DNA of 56,966 bases from Apostichopus parvimensis (lineage: Eukaryota > Echinodermata > Holothuroidea > Aspidochirotida > Stichopodidae): the NCBI GenBank assembly GCA_000934455.1, contig KN888201.1, positions 17,240-74,205 of the forward strand, read 5' to 3'. The number at the start of each line of letters is the position of its first letter. Position 1 is the first letter of the stretch. Below are positions 1 through 13,895 of the stretch, one piece after another. Under the pieces are notes generated by a model. The model ran no database searches and was not told the DNA's origin. It worked only from the letters and a program-made list of their open reading frames with translations. The translations under genes were made by a program, and so were the position numbers.

Positions 1-415
1 AGCCAAATATCCTACTGTGAATGAATTATTAAAGTTTAGCATAAAGATCAAATATCATATGATTGACTTCAATGTTGTATATTACTAAACTAGCACTATA
101 GTCACGGGATGCAGTTATTGTCGCTACGGGAGTGGAATTAAACTTCGAGATTCAACAAGGATGCATCTTGTTTGAGCTGGACTTGACGTTGTAAAAATAA
201 CTCCAAGAATAGCCTCTTGGCATGACAAAGTTTGCATAAAAATTTTGAATTATACCATGTAATCCAGTGAGCACTCCAACCCTCCAGAAAGGCTTGCTAT
301 AAATATGTACCAAAACTTGTTAGATTAATACAAAGGCTGGTCATAAACTGGTTGATTCAGACAATTCATGTTCTGATCAAATTGTTGCTTTGTGCTATTT
401 ACAAGGGTATATTCC

Positions 416-1055
416 TTAAAGCAGCATTTTGCGTCCTTTTCTATGGTTTTTCCTCAACCTCACTGATTCCACGATGCCATAAACGACTTACATAAATAGC
501 TTATCTATTCAAATCTTACTTCAAATGGTGGCATAAAAGTCGAAAAATTTACAACTTTCAACTTTGTTTTTCTCGAAGATATTTTCCGTTGGGATCCAAA
601 TAAACCTCGCCCATAATATGAATATTTAAATGCTACGAACGTCATTGGCCAATACTTAATGCAACACCATGCTTGATTTGTGTAGATTGTCTATGGCAGT
701 TGTACCAGGTAGGTGTTAGAGTCCAGCTCGCTGGCTGTACCAAGTTACCAACTCAACGATTTGAATCTATTTTTAGCAATGGCTCATAACTAAACCTGCA
801 TCTCTGATTGGTTGAATTCAAACTAGTGGGTTTGGGGGAACTCTATGTGATTAATTTTAAATGTGGAATTTGTCTTGGACACTTTTTCTCATTATCTGCA
901 AATGTCCTTAATTACTCGCCAATTAACGCTTTTGGAAGGGAAAAAACTTGGCTAATATCTTAGTTTGCTGTTTTGTGATTGATATATATGTAAAAAACTT
1001 GATGGACTTGTCTATAAAGTGGAAAACGGCGTCAAAACGCAAAATGCTGCTTTAA
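416..1055 (+). mobile_element. TTAA-flanked MITE, family 1 copy 1
   Basis: A 632-bp element (420-1051) flanked by TTAA on both sides. Its ends are inverted repeats beginning AGCAGCATTTTGCG and ending CGCAAAATGCTGCT. It has no transposase frame. Two more copies lie at 4526-5143 and 21206-22789 with unrelated sequence outside the TTAA, as expected for piggyBac-type TTAA target duplication. Superfamily is inferred from the TTAA sites. Confidence 0.85.
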
Positions 1056-1086
1056 GGTACTGTGTCAAAAGAAGGATGTTGAGGGG

Positions 1087-1135
1087 GCTGCAGCATGCTG
1101 CAGCCCGGCTACAGCATGCTGCAGCCCGGCTGCAT
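1087..1135 (+). repeat. Palindromic GC-rich tandem repeat
   Basis: Two tandem copies built on the palindrome GCAGCATGCTGC followed by agcccggct. They lie just right of the family-1 MITE copy 1. A related string (ggctgcagcagcctggctgc) appears at 34435. Confidence 0.7.
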
Positions 1136-3299
1136 GGGATGCAGTCTTTTGCACTGTGACTATCAGTACCAAACTATCAGTTTCACACAATAGGCCCGGT
1201 CTGCCGAGATAATCTCTTTTGTTTGGTATTCATGCAGCCTTGCTGCAGAGGATGTTGCAGCTGCTGCAACTTTTCTTTCTGTCACAGTGTTTGTCAGTTT
1301 TCTTCTTCTTCTAAGAAATTTGTTATTGTAAAGGATAAATTTGACAGTGGCTGCTGAGAACTATCATTACCAATCATTTGTTCAATAATATGTATCTCTG
1401 AGAACAAAATTTAAATAGCTGTGAAAACGTTCCCATTCCCCCTCCTCCCCGTTGTCCCCCTCCTACCCTCCTCCTCCCCTCCCCTCCCCCTCCTCTCCCT
1501 CATCTCCTTTCCCACCAGATCTGGATTCTATGAGCCATTTATCATTCAAGTGAGGGATAGAATTTGAAATTGCACTCGCCATGCTTGTTCTTTCCCAATC
1601 ACATTTTCCATCCATACTTTTACATATTGCATACATTATAATCCTTAATAATGGTTTGATATATAAATACATGTACAGTAATGTACATGTATAGTAAGAG
1701 GTTTCCTAAGGATAATTGCTGATGGTATTAGCACTCTCATTTTGAGATTTAACAAAATGTGGTTGGTGACACATTTTCACCTTCCCTTCAGATCTCTCAA
1801 GTTTATTTGACATGAAATTTCCCACAAATGGTTCCTTTTCAAGAAATATCTTATTTGGGCCAAAGTAAATTTCATCCTTGAGTGCCTCTGTGGTATACCG
1901 AGGAATAGGGTGTCTTGTAAAATCTGTCATTTACTTTCACTGGGAGTCATTATCTGTGATACAGAGTTATGATATTGACTGATTCTTATAGACGTGAGGG
2001 GGGGGGGGGTGTTGATTACCTCTCTCTGTTCTCCTCGCCTCTTCTATCCCTCCATCTCAGCGGCATGAACCCATCATATACAAGAGATCATTGGATTCCA
2101 TTGGTTAACCTCAAGTCTGACCCAGTATCTGGGAGGACATTTGTCCCAAATGGTCTTTGTCTGTCTGCATTTAATAAGTGTATTCCTTAATTTGAAATAA
2201 TCAGGTTTCACATCCAAAAATGAACGAAAAGATGCAAATATTTTGAATTTTTCCTTTTTGAAATGTACAGGTAATCAAATACCGATTTGTTAAGTTTTTG
2301 TGTGACGAAATTTTGTTGAGAAACCAGTGAATGAAATCAGTCATAATTAACCTTCATTTGGTGAAGAAATAAATCTTAGATGGTGACTTAGCTTGGCCAA
2401 TTGCAATGTTGTCTGGGCATTTAATTGATTGGGTAAAATTGCCGAACATTGTCAAGAAGCTGTTCTTAGTTACATTTGTTTAATTTTTCCTGTGGCCGAA
2501 GGTCACTTTGTTAACGATATCAGTGGAAATTTTCTGCATAGATTCAGGTCAACATCATTAGCATTTTGGAGACACAAATTATTAAAACTTGGTGTAAATG
2601 TTAACAATGCATCTGGCAAGTTAGCGGAGTTGTGGATCATATCATCGCAATAATTGGAGGTGCCTCATTACCCCTATTGAAGGATTTAAGTGTGAGATTA
2701 GACAGCTCTGGCTAACACCGAGATAATCCTGTTCCGGAAGACTTTGTCTGCAATAGAGTGTCTGCTTTTATCCAGGAACAATGCATGTATAGGATATGGT
2801 CAACTTCAGGTAGGTGACCACAAGACTGACCCATTATCTCAGAGGCCATTTGTCCCAAAATGTGTGTGTTCAAAAATACTAAAAAATAGTTAAAGTACCT
2901 TTCAAGGTTCCTACACCTTTCTGGATTATTTCAAAATTGTTGGTAAAAGTCACACACGAAATCCTGTTCAGAGTTTTTTTTCTACTCAGTGCTCACTGCT
3001 CAAGTCTTATTTAATACTACCAAAGCAATCACTAATGGGAGTGTACAGTAGTTTGAGAAAGGCAGTGCGGGGGAGGGGGGGCGGGGGAGAGGGCTGTGAC
3101 AGGATCAGGGGTTGGGGATGGGGAAGAGGGGCTCAGAAAGGGATTATCTGCAAGCTTAATCTCAATATAAAATCCCTATGGATTATTCATACAGGTAATT
3201 GTGAATTCTGCCTTTTTTTCAGAATTGTGCCAATGATGTTAGTGAAAATGTTGATTAAGTCTCTTGTTATAGACCAGGGCTACTCAAATTTGTTTTCAT

Positions 3300-3545
3300 T
3301 GAAATGAAATGAAATGAAATACAGACAAAAATTCATTTTGAAATCATATATTCCTGTCCGGAGGAAACCGGTTAACAGATCCATGGGTGTCCAGTGAGGT
3401 GTAAAGCCAGTGGAAGTCCTGCATGTGTGGGACCATGCAAGCAGAGTTCCTCTGGTTATGACTGCCACGTGTATATAGAGGAAATGCTTTTGATATGTTT
3501 TAACCGCATTTTTGACCATGAGTCGAGTTGAGTTGAGTTGAGTTT
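3300..3545 (+). repeat. Segment bounded by pentanucleotide repeats
   Basis: A (GAAAT)n tract at about 3302-3320 and a (GAGTT)n tract at about 3522-3543 bracket about 200 bp of unrecognised sequence. It could be a decayed SINE with simple tails; no internal promoter boxes are evident. Confidence 0.4.
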
Positions 3546-4525
3546 CCCATTTATTTTGGTGTAAAATGGATGACCTTTCCTCGCTTTCTTTTTTTTTTTT
3601 TTAAAGGTTGAAGTTATTACTTTTATAAAGAGGAAATTAAACCATGTGCAAACAAAGTATGAATCAATTGTAAACTGGTCCAGTGGATTAAACCAAGCCT
3701 AATTCCTTAGGCTATGATTGCAACATGTATAGGAAGCAAGCAATATACTCAATCAGTTTCCTTTTCAGGCAATAAAAATGTATTTACCGTCTGCCATAAC
3801 ATGTTTTTTTTTGATAATGTCGTTGATATTTACATTTCAATGATGTTTGTTATTGTAAGGTGACTTTAAGTAATTTTTTCTCTTCTTCACAGCGTTGAAT
3901 ATTTCTTTCGTTGATGTTTGTTGTTACGGTAACTTTATATTATTTACATAACTGCTGTTTATTCCAATGAACATTCAAGTTTTTACCTCCTGTAACCTTT
4001 GCTCACATTTGGAGTTCATCAGTTTTACAGAAGAAATAATCTCAACTATTTATGAAAAGCTTTTGACAAAAACAGGTAAAACTGCAAAGTGCTATAGATA
4101 ACTAGAACCTCATCAAAAGTACTGATAATAAAACCAAAGGGAAAAGAAAAGTTAAAATTGTTGTTCCCATAGGCCGGGACGGAATTAAATTCCTTATTTT
4201 GTGACACAACTTTACAAACCCTTGAAAAGAAATAGATTGGTCAGATCTTGGACATGTACGTTGTCATTATCCTGGATGTGATGTGGGAGGAGGCAGGGGA
4301 CAGGGACAGTTGAGAAGGATAGGAGGAGGGGGATAAGAGAATGGGGACAACTAGATGAAGGGGCCAACAATTTCAGATTTCTTTCATTCCTCTCTGACCT
4401 TTGACCTATCTACATATATACTGTATGCTTTCTGATCTACTTTAACCTTACATACAACAAGGCTACAGTAGGTAGGATCAAATTGCGGGTCTTAGAGAGA
4501 GGGGTTACAAGTAAGTTGTCATACC

Positions 4526-5143
4526 TTAAAGCAGCATTTTGCCAATGGGCCCCCGTTTCCTACTTTTTTGACATGTCCATCGAGTATTTTACATATATCA
4601 ATCACAAAACAGCAAACTAAGATATTAGCCAAGTTTTTCCCTGCCAACAACGTTAATTGGGAAGTATATTTGCAGATAATGAGAAAAGTGTCCACGACAA
4701 ATTCCACATTTAAAATTAATCGCATACAGTTCCCCCAAACCCACTAGTTTGAATTCAACCAATCAGAGATGCATGTTTAGTTATGAGCCGTTGCTAAAAA
4801 ATAAAAATACATTCAAGACTTTGCGTTGGTACAACCAGGGAGTTGTTATGGAACTCCCTGGTACAACTGCCATATAGACTTTACACAAATCAAGCATGGT
4901 GTTGTATTACGTATTTGTCAATGACGTTCGTAGTGTTTAAATATTCATATTATTGGCGAGGTTTATTGGGATCCCAACGGAAAATATCTTGGAGAAAAAC
5001 AAAGTTGAAAGTATTTTTCGACTTTTATGCCACCATTTCAAGTAAAATTTAAATAGATAAGCTAGTTATGTATGTCGTTATGGCATAGTGGAGTCAGTGA
5101 GGTTGAGAAAAACCATAGAAAAGGACGCAAAATGCTGCTTTAA
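4526..5143 (-). mobile_element. TTAA-flanked MITE, family 1 copy 2 (inverted)
   Basis: About 610 bp between TTAA at 4526-4529 and 5140-5143, in the opposite orientation to copies 1 and 3, with the same AGCAGCATTTTG ends. The left end has diverged (gccaatgggccccc). Short open frames inside it recur in copy 3 and are a shadow of the repeat. Confidence 0.85.
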
Positions 5144-5293
5144 TACCCAAACCGGTAGTTTTGGGTTTTTCAATCCTCCAGGGGTAGTATGCTGTTGCTT
5201 CCTCTCACTGTGCAAGGTTACAGATTGAGTGTTAATTGTTGAGTTTTCATTGTTAAGGTAGGGAGGAGTACACCCAGGGAGATGTTTAGATTT

Positions 5294-5607
5294 AAAGGTA
5301 CTGTATTCTGTGTTGGCCCCAAATATGCTAGATATTCAAATATGGTCACCTTTGGTCAAAATTCTTAAACTGTTTTTAGTACAACCTTGGAGGAAATTTT
5401 CCTCACTGGGACATTCAGTCATCTTGTGTGTTCCTTAAAAATGTCTGAAAACAATTTGGAGAGTAAAGACCTCAAGGAAAGTAATTTTTGAAAACTTCTA
5501 GCAATTATAGCGGGCTATAAATTGGGGCCCATACTGACTACCCTTAAGGCTCATTAAAAGTGCAGACAATATTGTGTGACCAATGTTTGCACACCTACAG
5601 TACCTTT
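5294..5607. mobile_element. Candidate short inverted-repeat element
   Basis: Perfect 12-bp inverted ends AAAGGTACTGTA and TACAGTACCTTT, 314 bp apart overall. TTAA occurs at the left edge and near the right edge but not at a clean junction. No second copy is seen in this window, so the call rests on the ends alone. Confidence 0.4.
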
Positions 5608-8171
5608 TCATTTAAACCAAAATTATGATCAATTAATTGATGAATTAAAAAGAAATAAGTAACTTTGTTGCCATGGAGTTATACATTGACAGTTCTTAAT
5701 CTTGACAAAGTTGCATAATCCTTCTGTGTCTGGGTTTGTGTAGTAAGGAAAAGTAAAAATATCACCAAGTAGAACCCCACATTGTCAGGGCAGGGGCAGC
5801 CTTCTACCTCCACTACCGCCTTCCCACAATTTTTCTTATTATTACTTCTCCAAAAAAAAAAAAAAAATTGTCTTATACACAAACTCTTGCCTGTCTACTT
5901 GGCATTCCTTATTGTTCTATAGTTAATTTCCCAAGTTTCCCAAATTTTCCAGTTCGATCAGATTACACACACTTTTCACACAACGACACATTGTATTTCC
6001 ACATGTAAACAACTGGGAAACACCATTAATGTGAAAACAGTTTTATAGGGTTTCTTAGAACACGTCATGAAAACTTTGCGAGCCATCAATCAATCACAGA
6101 TTCCCTCTGGAAATTTGATGTAATTTGAAATAAACAAAAGGCTCAGGATTGCTGAGAAATGAGAGATGAGACACCACATTAGTAGGCTTATTTTACAGTT
6201 TCTACTGAGAATAAGGATCAAGTCATTAACCACTTCACGGGAACCCATTGTTCAATGGGTGTGTTAACTGAAGCAAATGATTTACTGTTTCCACAAAGTA
6301 TTGAATTTACTTATAAGGGGGAGAGTTGTTCCCTGGCTAAACCTACCCTAGAAATATTATAAGCTGTTTAGTTTCTTGGGGATCCTTTTACCTTGCTATC
6401 AGTTTGGAAGTTTAAAGCAAGGAACTTTTATTCAGCATTGAAGAGGCGTAAATACCACTTTCTGTTTATGGTCTTAATTCCTACAAAAAGTCATTGTTTA
6501 CTTGATTAATTCTGTGAGATTGTATTGAAAGTTTTTGTCAAATATATTTTTATTAGTGTCTTTCCAAAAGTCATTTCTGTTAAAATGGCCTACGTCAATT
6601 ATATTTTCTGCATAATTTAACCACTTTAGCCAGACTTAGGCCGGCCGGCCTGTATCAATCTTGTAAGTAACAGAATGACTTAAAAGTTAAAACCTTGCTA
6701 AAACAATCAAACTCCAAATTATGTTCTGACACTACATTATTTACATAATATGTAAAGGCTAAGGTTTCAGACTTTCAGCTGAAAAACACAAACATTGATC
6801 CTGAGATGGAGTTGTTCGGGATAATAGTTCCCTGAGTGGGGGGTGGGGTGTAAAATACAAAGTGAAAGGACTGATATAAAATGAATGTAAATGTACTTCA
6901 CTTAACCTCCAATATTGAGAACATTGAAATGTGTTCTTAACTTTTTCAGATGTGTGTGGTACATTAATGTAATCATATTCTGTATAATCTGTTCACAGCA
7001 AGTCTGAACTGATTGGCCTTACATAACTTTTCCTGTTGAAGTAGACAACTTTGTTCAAATTGTACTTTTGCATCTTTCTGGCTCCCAAATAGATTTTGTT
7101 TAATTTCCGTCCACATCACTGCATTTGGGATAACTTTGGAATATTTCAGGTTAATGCCTCCATGAGATTAACATTGCTAATGATAACTTGAGGATAATCT
7201 CTTCCTGGCCATGGACAAAAAACAACCAAATATCATCTTCCCAGGTTAAAAAACCAAAGTTTTTTACCCGAAAATCCTTACCCTCACAGAATCCGCTGCA
7301 CACACAGAAATTCTCTCCTTGAGAGAGAAATGATGACAAACAGAAAGATTTATGGACAGCGTTGGACTTTGAGTTCAATGCCATTGAAGTTATGACTGAG
7401 ACATAAAGGAAGAGGTTGTACCTAGTTGTTGTCTGACAAAGACTTTCCTTTGTTTCCCCAATTCTTTAAGGTCAACTAGGTTAAAGTGGTTTGCTAACTT
7501 CAAGTTTTAACAACCTGACATCAGTCCATGTCTTGCGTAAAGATAATGATATACCTGTGGTGATATTTCACAGTAATTGGAAATTCAAATTGCACAAAAC
7601 TGTACAGTAGCTACTAAAGATTAGTAGAGGTGAAGATGTTGTTTAAATGTGTGGTGAAAGTGGTTATACAATGTTAACCAATGACATCTTCCAGAATTTA
7701 GTTAGGGAACATTATATATGGTGGTGACAGTTTCAGCAGTAATTGGAAAAATTTTAAGTCCACTAATTGCTGTCGAAATTGGTTAGATGATAGAAACGCT
7801 GTAAATAGGCAGTGAAAGTGGCAACACTTGCCTTTTATTAGGAATGTAATTAATTTTGAGCTACCAGAGTTGGGGGGGGGGGAGGGGTTGGAAATGTCCG
7901 GCTGTCAAAAGATGATAAATCTCGATGGATCTTTTTCATACAAAAACAGTTGGCAATGAAAACAGTGTTTAACGATGTGAAACGACAGCACTATGTCTGA
8001 AAAGTGAAGTGTAAAAAAAGAATTTTTTAAATCTGGTGATGATTAACATTTTTTCTGCTTTTTTGACTCTCTGCTGTTAACCTTCGTACAACTTTGTAAC
8101 AATTAACAGGCCTGTATTGCCCTGGTAGAAAATATTTTCAAAAAGAAGTCAAATTTTATACAGGTCTCTGA
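5608..8171. other. No gene recognised
   Basis: AT-rich sequence without a convincing exon on either strand; contains a poly-A run near 5852 and G-rich tracts near 6837 and 7873. Confidence 0.5.
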
Positions 8172-8516
8172 TTAAAGGCATTGAAGACTCGTCCCAAACC
8201 GCGTGCGGCCATCTGAAAAAGTTAACTTTCTGTTGCTTGCAAGTGACGTTTTGTTCGTGTCGCTACAAAATGCAGACAGTAATGAAACGTGATACCTTGT
8301 TATCTTTAGCTGATCGTTTGTATGTGCTGTGGGTATTGACTGCAGCTGTATGTACTGACTGTATACACTAGTGTCTAATTACCGACGGTAGCAAGCTGTG
8401 TGTGCATTTTCTGGGATCGATGGTGATGTTTAACACTTCTGTTACACCTCATTCAAAACTATGTCAAATTACCGGCATTAGACATTTCTTTTTGCGCGAG
8501 GCTTCACACCCTTTAA
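8172..8516 (+). mobile_element. TTAA-flanked MITE, family 2 copy A
   Basis: 337 bp between TTAA at 8172-8175 and 8513-8516. The ends are imperfect inverted repeats, AGGCATTGAAGACTC and GAGGCTTCACACCCT. A related copy lies at 29271-29631. No transposase; unrelated in sequence to family 1. Confidence 0.75.
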
Positions 8517-11500
8517 GGATTACACAAGATTTATTTAATCTGGTGGTTTCCCTTACTTTAAGAGTGTTATCAACATTTATTTTCTTTTTCATATCTTCTG
8601 AATTCTTAACAATTTCTGTCACCAAATCTTCCTGAGTTTCCAGGATGAAGACACACAGATGAAGACTGTTGGAAATCAATAAAAAAAAGTTTGGGCGAGA
8701 ATGTAGTGGAGAGATTTATTTACTCAATGGTTGGATTTCCAGCTAGAGTCACACTTATCAGCTACTTGCTATCAAACCTGGACAAAGGAAACATTTAAAC
8801 AACCACACTTCTTGTAATTGTGAACAAAACAAATTAGTGGTTTGTTTATTGGGTTGTAACTTCTGCAAGCTTCAAGACAGCTGCCAGTTTGGTTAGGCTT
8901 GCAGGTGGTATTTAACCTCACTTCCTACAGTTATTTTCTTTTCTACTTTTCATTGCTAATTGTTTTGTGGTATTTTTCCTCCCTGTTATTGTGTTCTGGG
9001 CAATGTTTGTATGAAATAGTTTGAAGTATTGGTGGTTTACTTTGGCAAGTTTAAACAGTTGGGTTTTTTGGTTGTCGATCGAAGAGAATTGTAAGGAAGT
9101 ATTTGTGTTAGTAAAATCCACTGTGTTGAAAACAAGGCCCTCGAGATGCTGAACAATGTTAGAAAGTAGCATTACCAATGTTAGAAAAACTAAACATGTT
9201 CGGAAGTGAGTTTCAAACAAGCGTGGTATGTAAAGAAACAACAACAACACCAAAGACAATACAAAACTTTGCATAAATTATGTCCCAAAGATTGTGAATT
9301 GCTCCCCATTTCATTATTTAGGAAGCTTGGACCAAAAGAGAAAGGAGAGACCAATTTTCTTAGCTTTCAGTAATATTGCATTTAAGCTGTGTCTGTTTGA
9401 ATAACTTTGGTAGACTGCAGCCATTTTTTTCTGGCTGAAATTTCATATTCAAACTCAAATGGAGTTCCAGCTAATGAATACAGCACATCAAATGTGGATT
9501 ACTAAAAGTTTACTTTGTGTCCCCCCCCAACCCCCCTCCCCCCACACTGACAGACAGAATTTTAAAAAATTCTTACATAAATACAGTAATAAGGATGTAT
9601 ATTATGCAGTTCAATCTAAAATGAACATTGAAAATTCTTTCAACATTGGCTATAACATCATTTTGCATCTACGCCCCCTCCATTTTACAGACCTATATCA
9701 TAGGGACAGGGTTTCTTCCCTTATAGTATGACATCCTAGGCCCCTCCCCCCTCCCTCAGCAAAAAAAATTGTTGTTGGACCGTCCCTTTTATACTCGTTG
9801 CACTTAAAGTCACCAGGATGACATCATTAGTCACAACTTGACAGAAATAATGTTTGCTAACTAAATTGGTGGAAGTTACTCAGTCAAAATATTTCCCTGG
9901 AGAAAAATAACTGGAGGAAGTTGTCTCACCTCCATGGATGACAATTAAAACAAGCATAAAATATGACCTTTGAACTGCCAGAAGCTGGACACAAAGAGGG
10001 GAAGTCTAAACTGGAGGGAAATGGTTGATTTGATTTATGGAAGGAGAAAGATTAAATTGTGAAAACAACCAATCTGAGATCTCTACCAGTGTGTAAGATA
10101 AAGAACATTAAAGGGGGGGGGGGGAAGGTAGGACAGTTTCACGCTCCAATAACTGAGGTATTGTGCATTGTATATATTTTTAAAAACAGTTTTTAGCATT
10201 TTTACAGCAGTTTTGCAAAACCTACAGGACAGGTATCCCCTTTAATGAAAGTTTTAATTTATCAAACGGACAGATGCATCAGGATTTTTCTCTAATGAAA
10301 TGGTAATTAGTACCTGAGCACATAACTATTGATTGGATTTGTTTATAGGCCTTTTGTCACCCTGCTGCCCTTTGTTCCAATAATATCGATCAGATGACAA
10401 AATAAAAGTTATAAAATTAAACAGTCAGTTTTAACCATTTAACTCATTTTCCTGGAAACTTCACCACCCAAGCTAATTTTCAAACTACCGTACATTGTTA
10501 AATATTGGGCTGTAGCACGATCAAATCATTCGAGTACAACATAACAGCGAAAGACAAAAATCCACTTTCAGGCAGAATCTTAAAATTGTCGAGTAATTCC
10601 TTGCTCATCATCTCGCGGCATTAACAATAATGCAGCTCATTGGCTTAGCTCGTCAACATACTCCTAAAAAAATCACAAATTTCCTTCAGTAATGAATTGC
10701 TTGTTTTTCTTATTTACAGACGAAGAATTTCCGTATTATTACTGTCAAGTAAATTGTTGAACTTAACTTAATGTAACTCTAAAGGAGGATCTTGTATTGA
10801 ATAGTTTACAATTTCCCAAGCCTTGAATCCCCCACCCCCACCCTTTTCTACCCCCAATCACGGAAATTCTTATCTGTCAATGTTTGTTGGTTGCAATGAA
10901 TTTGAAATCAATTGTAAAATGAAAAAGGAAACAAGTACTTGAAAAGAATTGAATTTCTTGCCAATTAACTTTATTAATTACTGACTTAATTATACAGCTT
11001 TGTTTTATTACAGATTTGATGAATTAATCTCATAGAAAGTGCATGAATACAATGTTTGTAGTACCAAATAATAGCAAAAAAACAAAAAACAAATTTCAAA
11101 ATGATCAATTGGATAAAACACATCTCAGCATACCTGTAGGTTAACATATATACTGTAATCATAAATTGTCTTGAAATAAAATTCCAGCCAATGATTTGAA
11201 ACCCCTATCTGCCCTCCCCCCCACACCCTCCTCCCCAAGTTAATGAACCCATCTAATTATTAGTAATATCAGACATGTAATAAATTTCTCTCTTAACAAT
11301 ATATTTATAATTACCCCTTAGAAAACACAAACCCAGCCATCTGCATTGATTTGTGTGATGTAGATAACTTTAATAAACAACTTCCCTGAATAGCGAAGAA
11401 AAATCTTTTATTCCATTTGTTTTGTCCATTTAAAAATAAAATTATTTTAGAGATATCACAGACCTTAATACCCTCACACACAAAGATGAAGGCTTGGTCA

Positions 11501-12716
11501 AGTCTAAAGATGTCACCACCTCTGAGCTAAATGTTTTTCAATTTTATGACATTTTGTGACATGACAGATTTACTAAACGAAAAGCTCACAACAAGATACG
11601 AATTAGGATAACTCCAAAATGGGAGCATGATTATTTTGTAGCCGTTTGTGGTAATTATTATTTATTATAATTAATTATTCATCATAACAATCCCTGTATC
11701 AGTTGCAAAACGAACACAACGCTATTTGTTGGCTAACATAGAGGGCCTACAGGTACTGTCTAACACTTTGAAAAGGTCATTAGTATTACCCAGAAACTTT
11801 TAGTCAGCTAAAACTTGGAAAACTCTTTCATGGATGTTATGAAAAGTGTTTAAATTAACATGAATATTCTGATCAGTCTGATGGCTGACTTTGATTGCTT
11901 GAAAAAAAAAATTGCTGGAAATTTTTCTTGAATATCAAGTATCAAAAATTTGTGAATGTATCTGCCAAGGAGAATTAAGAGCAGTGAGATTTTCGGAGCG
12001 AGAGAAAATGCCATAAATTCAGTAATAGAAATGCTGGTTTTAAATGTTTGTAAATATGTGACCATTATTGGACTTTCTAGACTATTTGAGGGCTAGTAGT
12101 AATGACCTTTAAATAGCAGGCATATCATTTTACCAGGATTACCAGATAATTGACAACTTTCCCATCAAGATGAGACACCCTTAAATAATATGCTTGTTAA
12201 TGCACTTGTTATTGTATTAGTTTATATTAGTATATATATTTGGCATCATATTTTGGTTCTCAAGGGTTTCATAATTTCTATCATTTACTTTACTAGTCCT
12301 CCCTTATCTGTCTCCTCACAATATCAGCACTCTCATTCTACCATGCCTAGACTGAACTGGTAACCTTTAAACACAGTGCACCCTCTTTGTCCACACCCCT
12401 CTGGTTCTACATGGTTTTCGTATTTTTTATCTTTGGTGATGAAATGAAACCTAATGCATTAATTTATCAACTTTAAATTTAAATTTTCGCTTTTAAATTA
12501 GAATTTCTTAACTTCTTGTAGAATTAAAATTTAAAGAATTAAGCTGGCATTAAATGAAGTGAATACACTTTTCTAATCTGGAGATTAAGAAATTAATCAC
12601 GCACCACCAAGACGAAATGACAGTAATTTTACAAAACATGCCAGAACATGATTAACTTATTATACATGTTGTACTTTAGATCTCCTGAACTGTTAGTTAC
12701 TGGATCTGGACAGAGG
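8517..12716. other. No gene recognised
   Basis: AT-rich DNA. The longest open frame (8918-9274, minus, 118 codons) is low-complexity at its start and resembles no family I know. A 12-G tract lies at 10113-10124. Confidence 0.5.
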
Positions 12717-13035
12717 CAGTGATGTGCTCATGACGGGCGGCTGTGCTCGGCATATTCTGAATGCTGCCCAGCACAAACAGTATTTTAAACATTTCCACCC
12801 GGCACTTCTTTTGATGATTAAGTTAACAACTTTTACCGTTACCAAAACATGGGTGAATACTTGTCACAGAAGTTAGCGCCAGATAAGGAAAAAGCTATCT
12901 AAGCATACTTCATTTGCAAAAAAACTTTCCAGTGGGGAGGGGGAACCCGCACCCCTGAGACCCCTCCCCCAGGATGTGGATCACACTACCACACAAATCT
13001 GCCCGACACTCAAAAAATTCCTGAGCACATCCTTG
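12717..13035. mobile_element. Candidate hAT-like MITE
   Basis: 319 bp with ends CAGTGATGTGCTCA and TGAGCACATCCTTG, inverted repeats with two mismatches in 14. The interior is GC-richer than its surroundings. No convincing 8-bp target duplication is visible, and there is only one copy in the window. Confidence 0.45.
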
Positions 13036-13128
13036 CAGAAGGTGTTTTTCTTCTCAGATAGTTTAATGAAAGTGATTAGATTAAAATCCTTGCAATTCCT
13101 TTGTATCCTTTTTGGGTCTTAGTGGGAT

Positions 13129-13134
13129 TTTATT
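13129..13134 (-). terminator. Candidate poly(A) signal of the Ig receptor gene
   Basis: AATAAA on the minus strand about 760 bases past the TAA stop of the Ig gene. It would give a moderate 3'UTR. An ATTAAA variant lies closer, at 13343-13348. No transcript evidence, so the choice is inference. Confidence 0.3.
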
Positions 13135-13895
13135 TTTGGTGGAGGGGGGGGGGGGTGATTGGAGGTTGAAAAGTAGCTCCCTATCAGATATCAGTTCCCA
13201 TGGTATCTATAAAAATGTGATTTTGAAAACTTTGCAACATTTTCTGAAGCTATTTTGAAATATGCAGTCAATAAATGGAATTTACTGAAAAGAAAGACAT
13301 ACTTCATTACTTTTCTTCTGCAGAAAATACTTTGCTGTAACTTTTAATTGAAAATTAACTTTGCTTACTGTTTTTCCCAGTTTGGTGATATCACAAATGT
13401 AGTTTGTTGGTAATTCAAAACCTTGATCACTGCCAACCATTAGTTCACAACACCAAAGTAAAAAATGTATATAAAAAATTGTACTATAATGTTGCAATAG
13501 GCTGGCAACTGATACTGTGTTCTATTAGAGATCTATAATTTTGAGTTAATTCTGCCCCCCCCCCCTTGTCTATCAAACACCATGGACGACTTTTTAACCT
13601 AGCTTTCAAATCTGGAAATATAATTTAGGTTTCCAGTATATTATTTCCTGTGCACAGCTGTGAAAGATGTCGTTAAACATTACCGTCAATCCAGCCAGGA
13701 TGCTTCCATTGCTATTAGTATGATTAAGTTCCTCTTGGCAGTGTGTGCCTAAAGGAGTTCAGGACACAGTTAATATTTAGACAACAGTTAAGACTTGCTC
13801 CTATATGAATGTAATGTTATCATACTGTATAACTCCTGTGTAATACTGCTCACTGTCATATAGTGTAGCGGATTTGCAATCCCCGTCGTCCGGAC

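Larger units (their letters stand above)
1056..4525. other. No gene recognised
   Basis: AT-rich DNA with poly-G and poly-C tracts (12 G at 1998-2009), a C/T-rich stretch at 1433-1500, a G-rich stretch near 3066-3130 and the pentanucleotide-bounded segment. Short open frames here show no recognisable domain. Confidence 0.5.

Noticed and set aside
4519..4725. Frame sharing a peptide with another at 22546-22857
   Set aside because: The shared peptide comes from two copies of the family-1 MITE; it is not a conserved protein.
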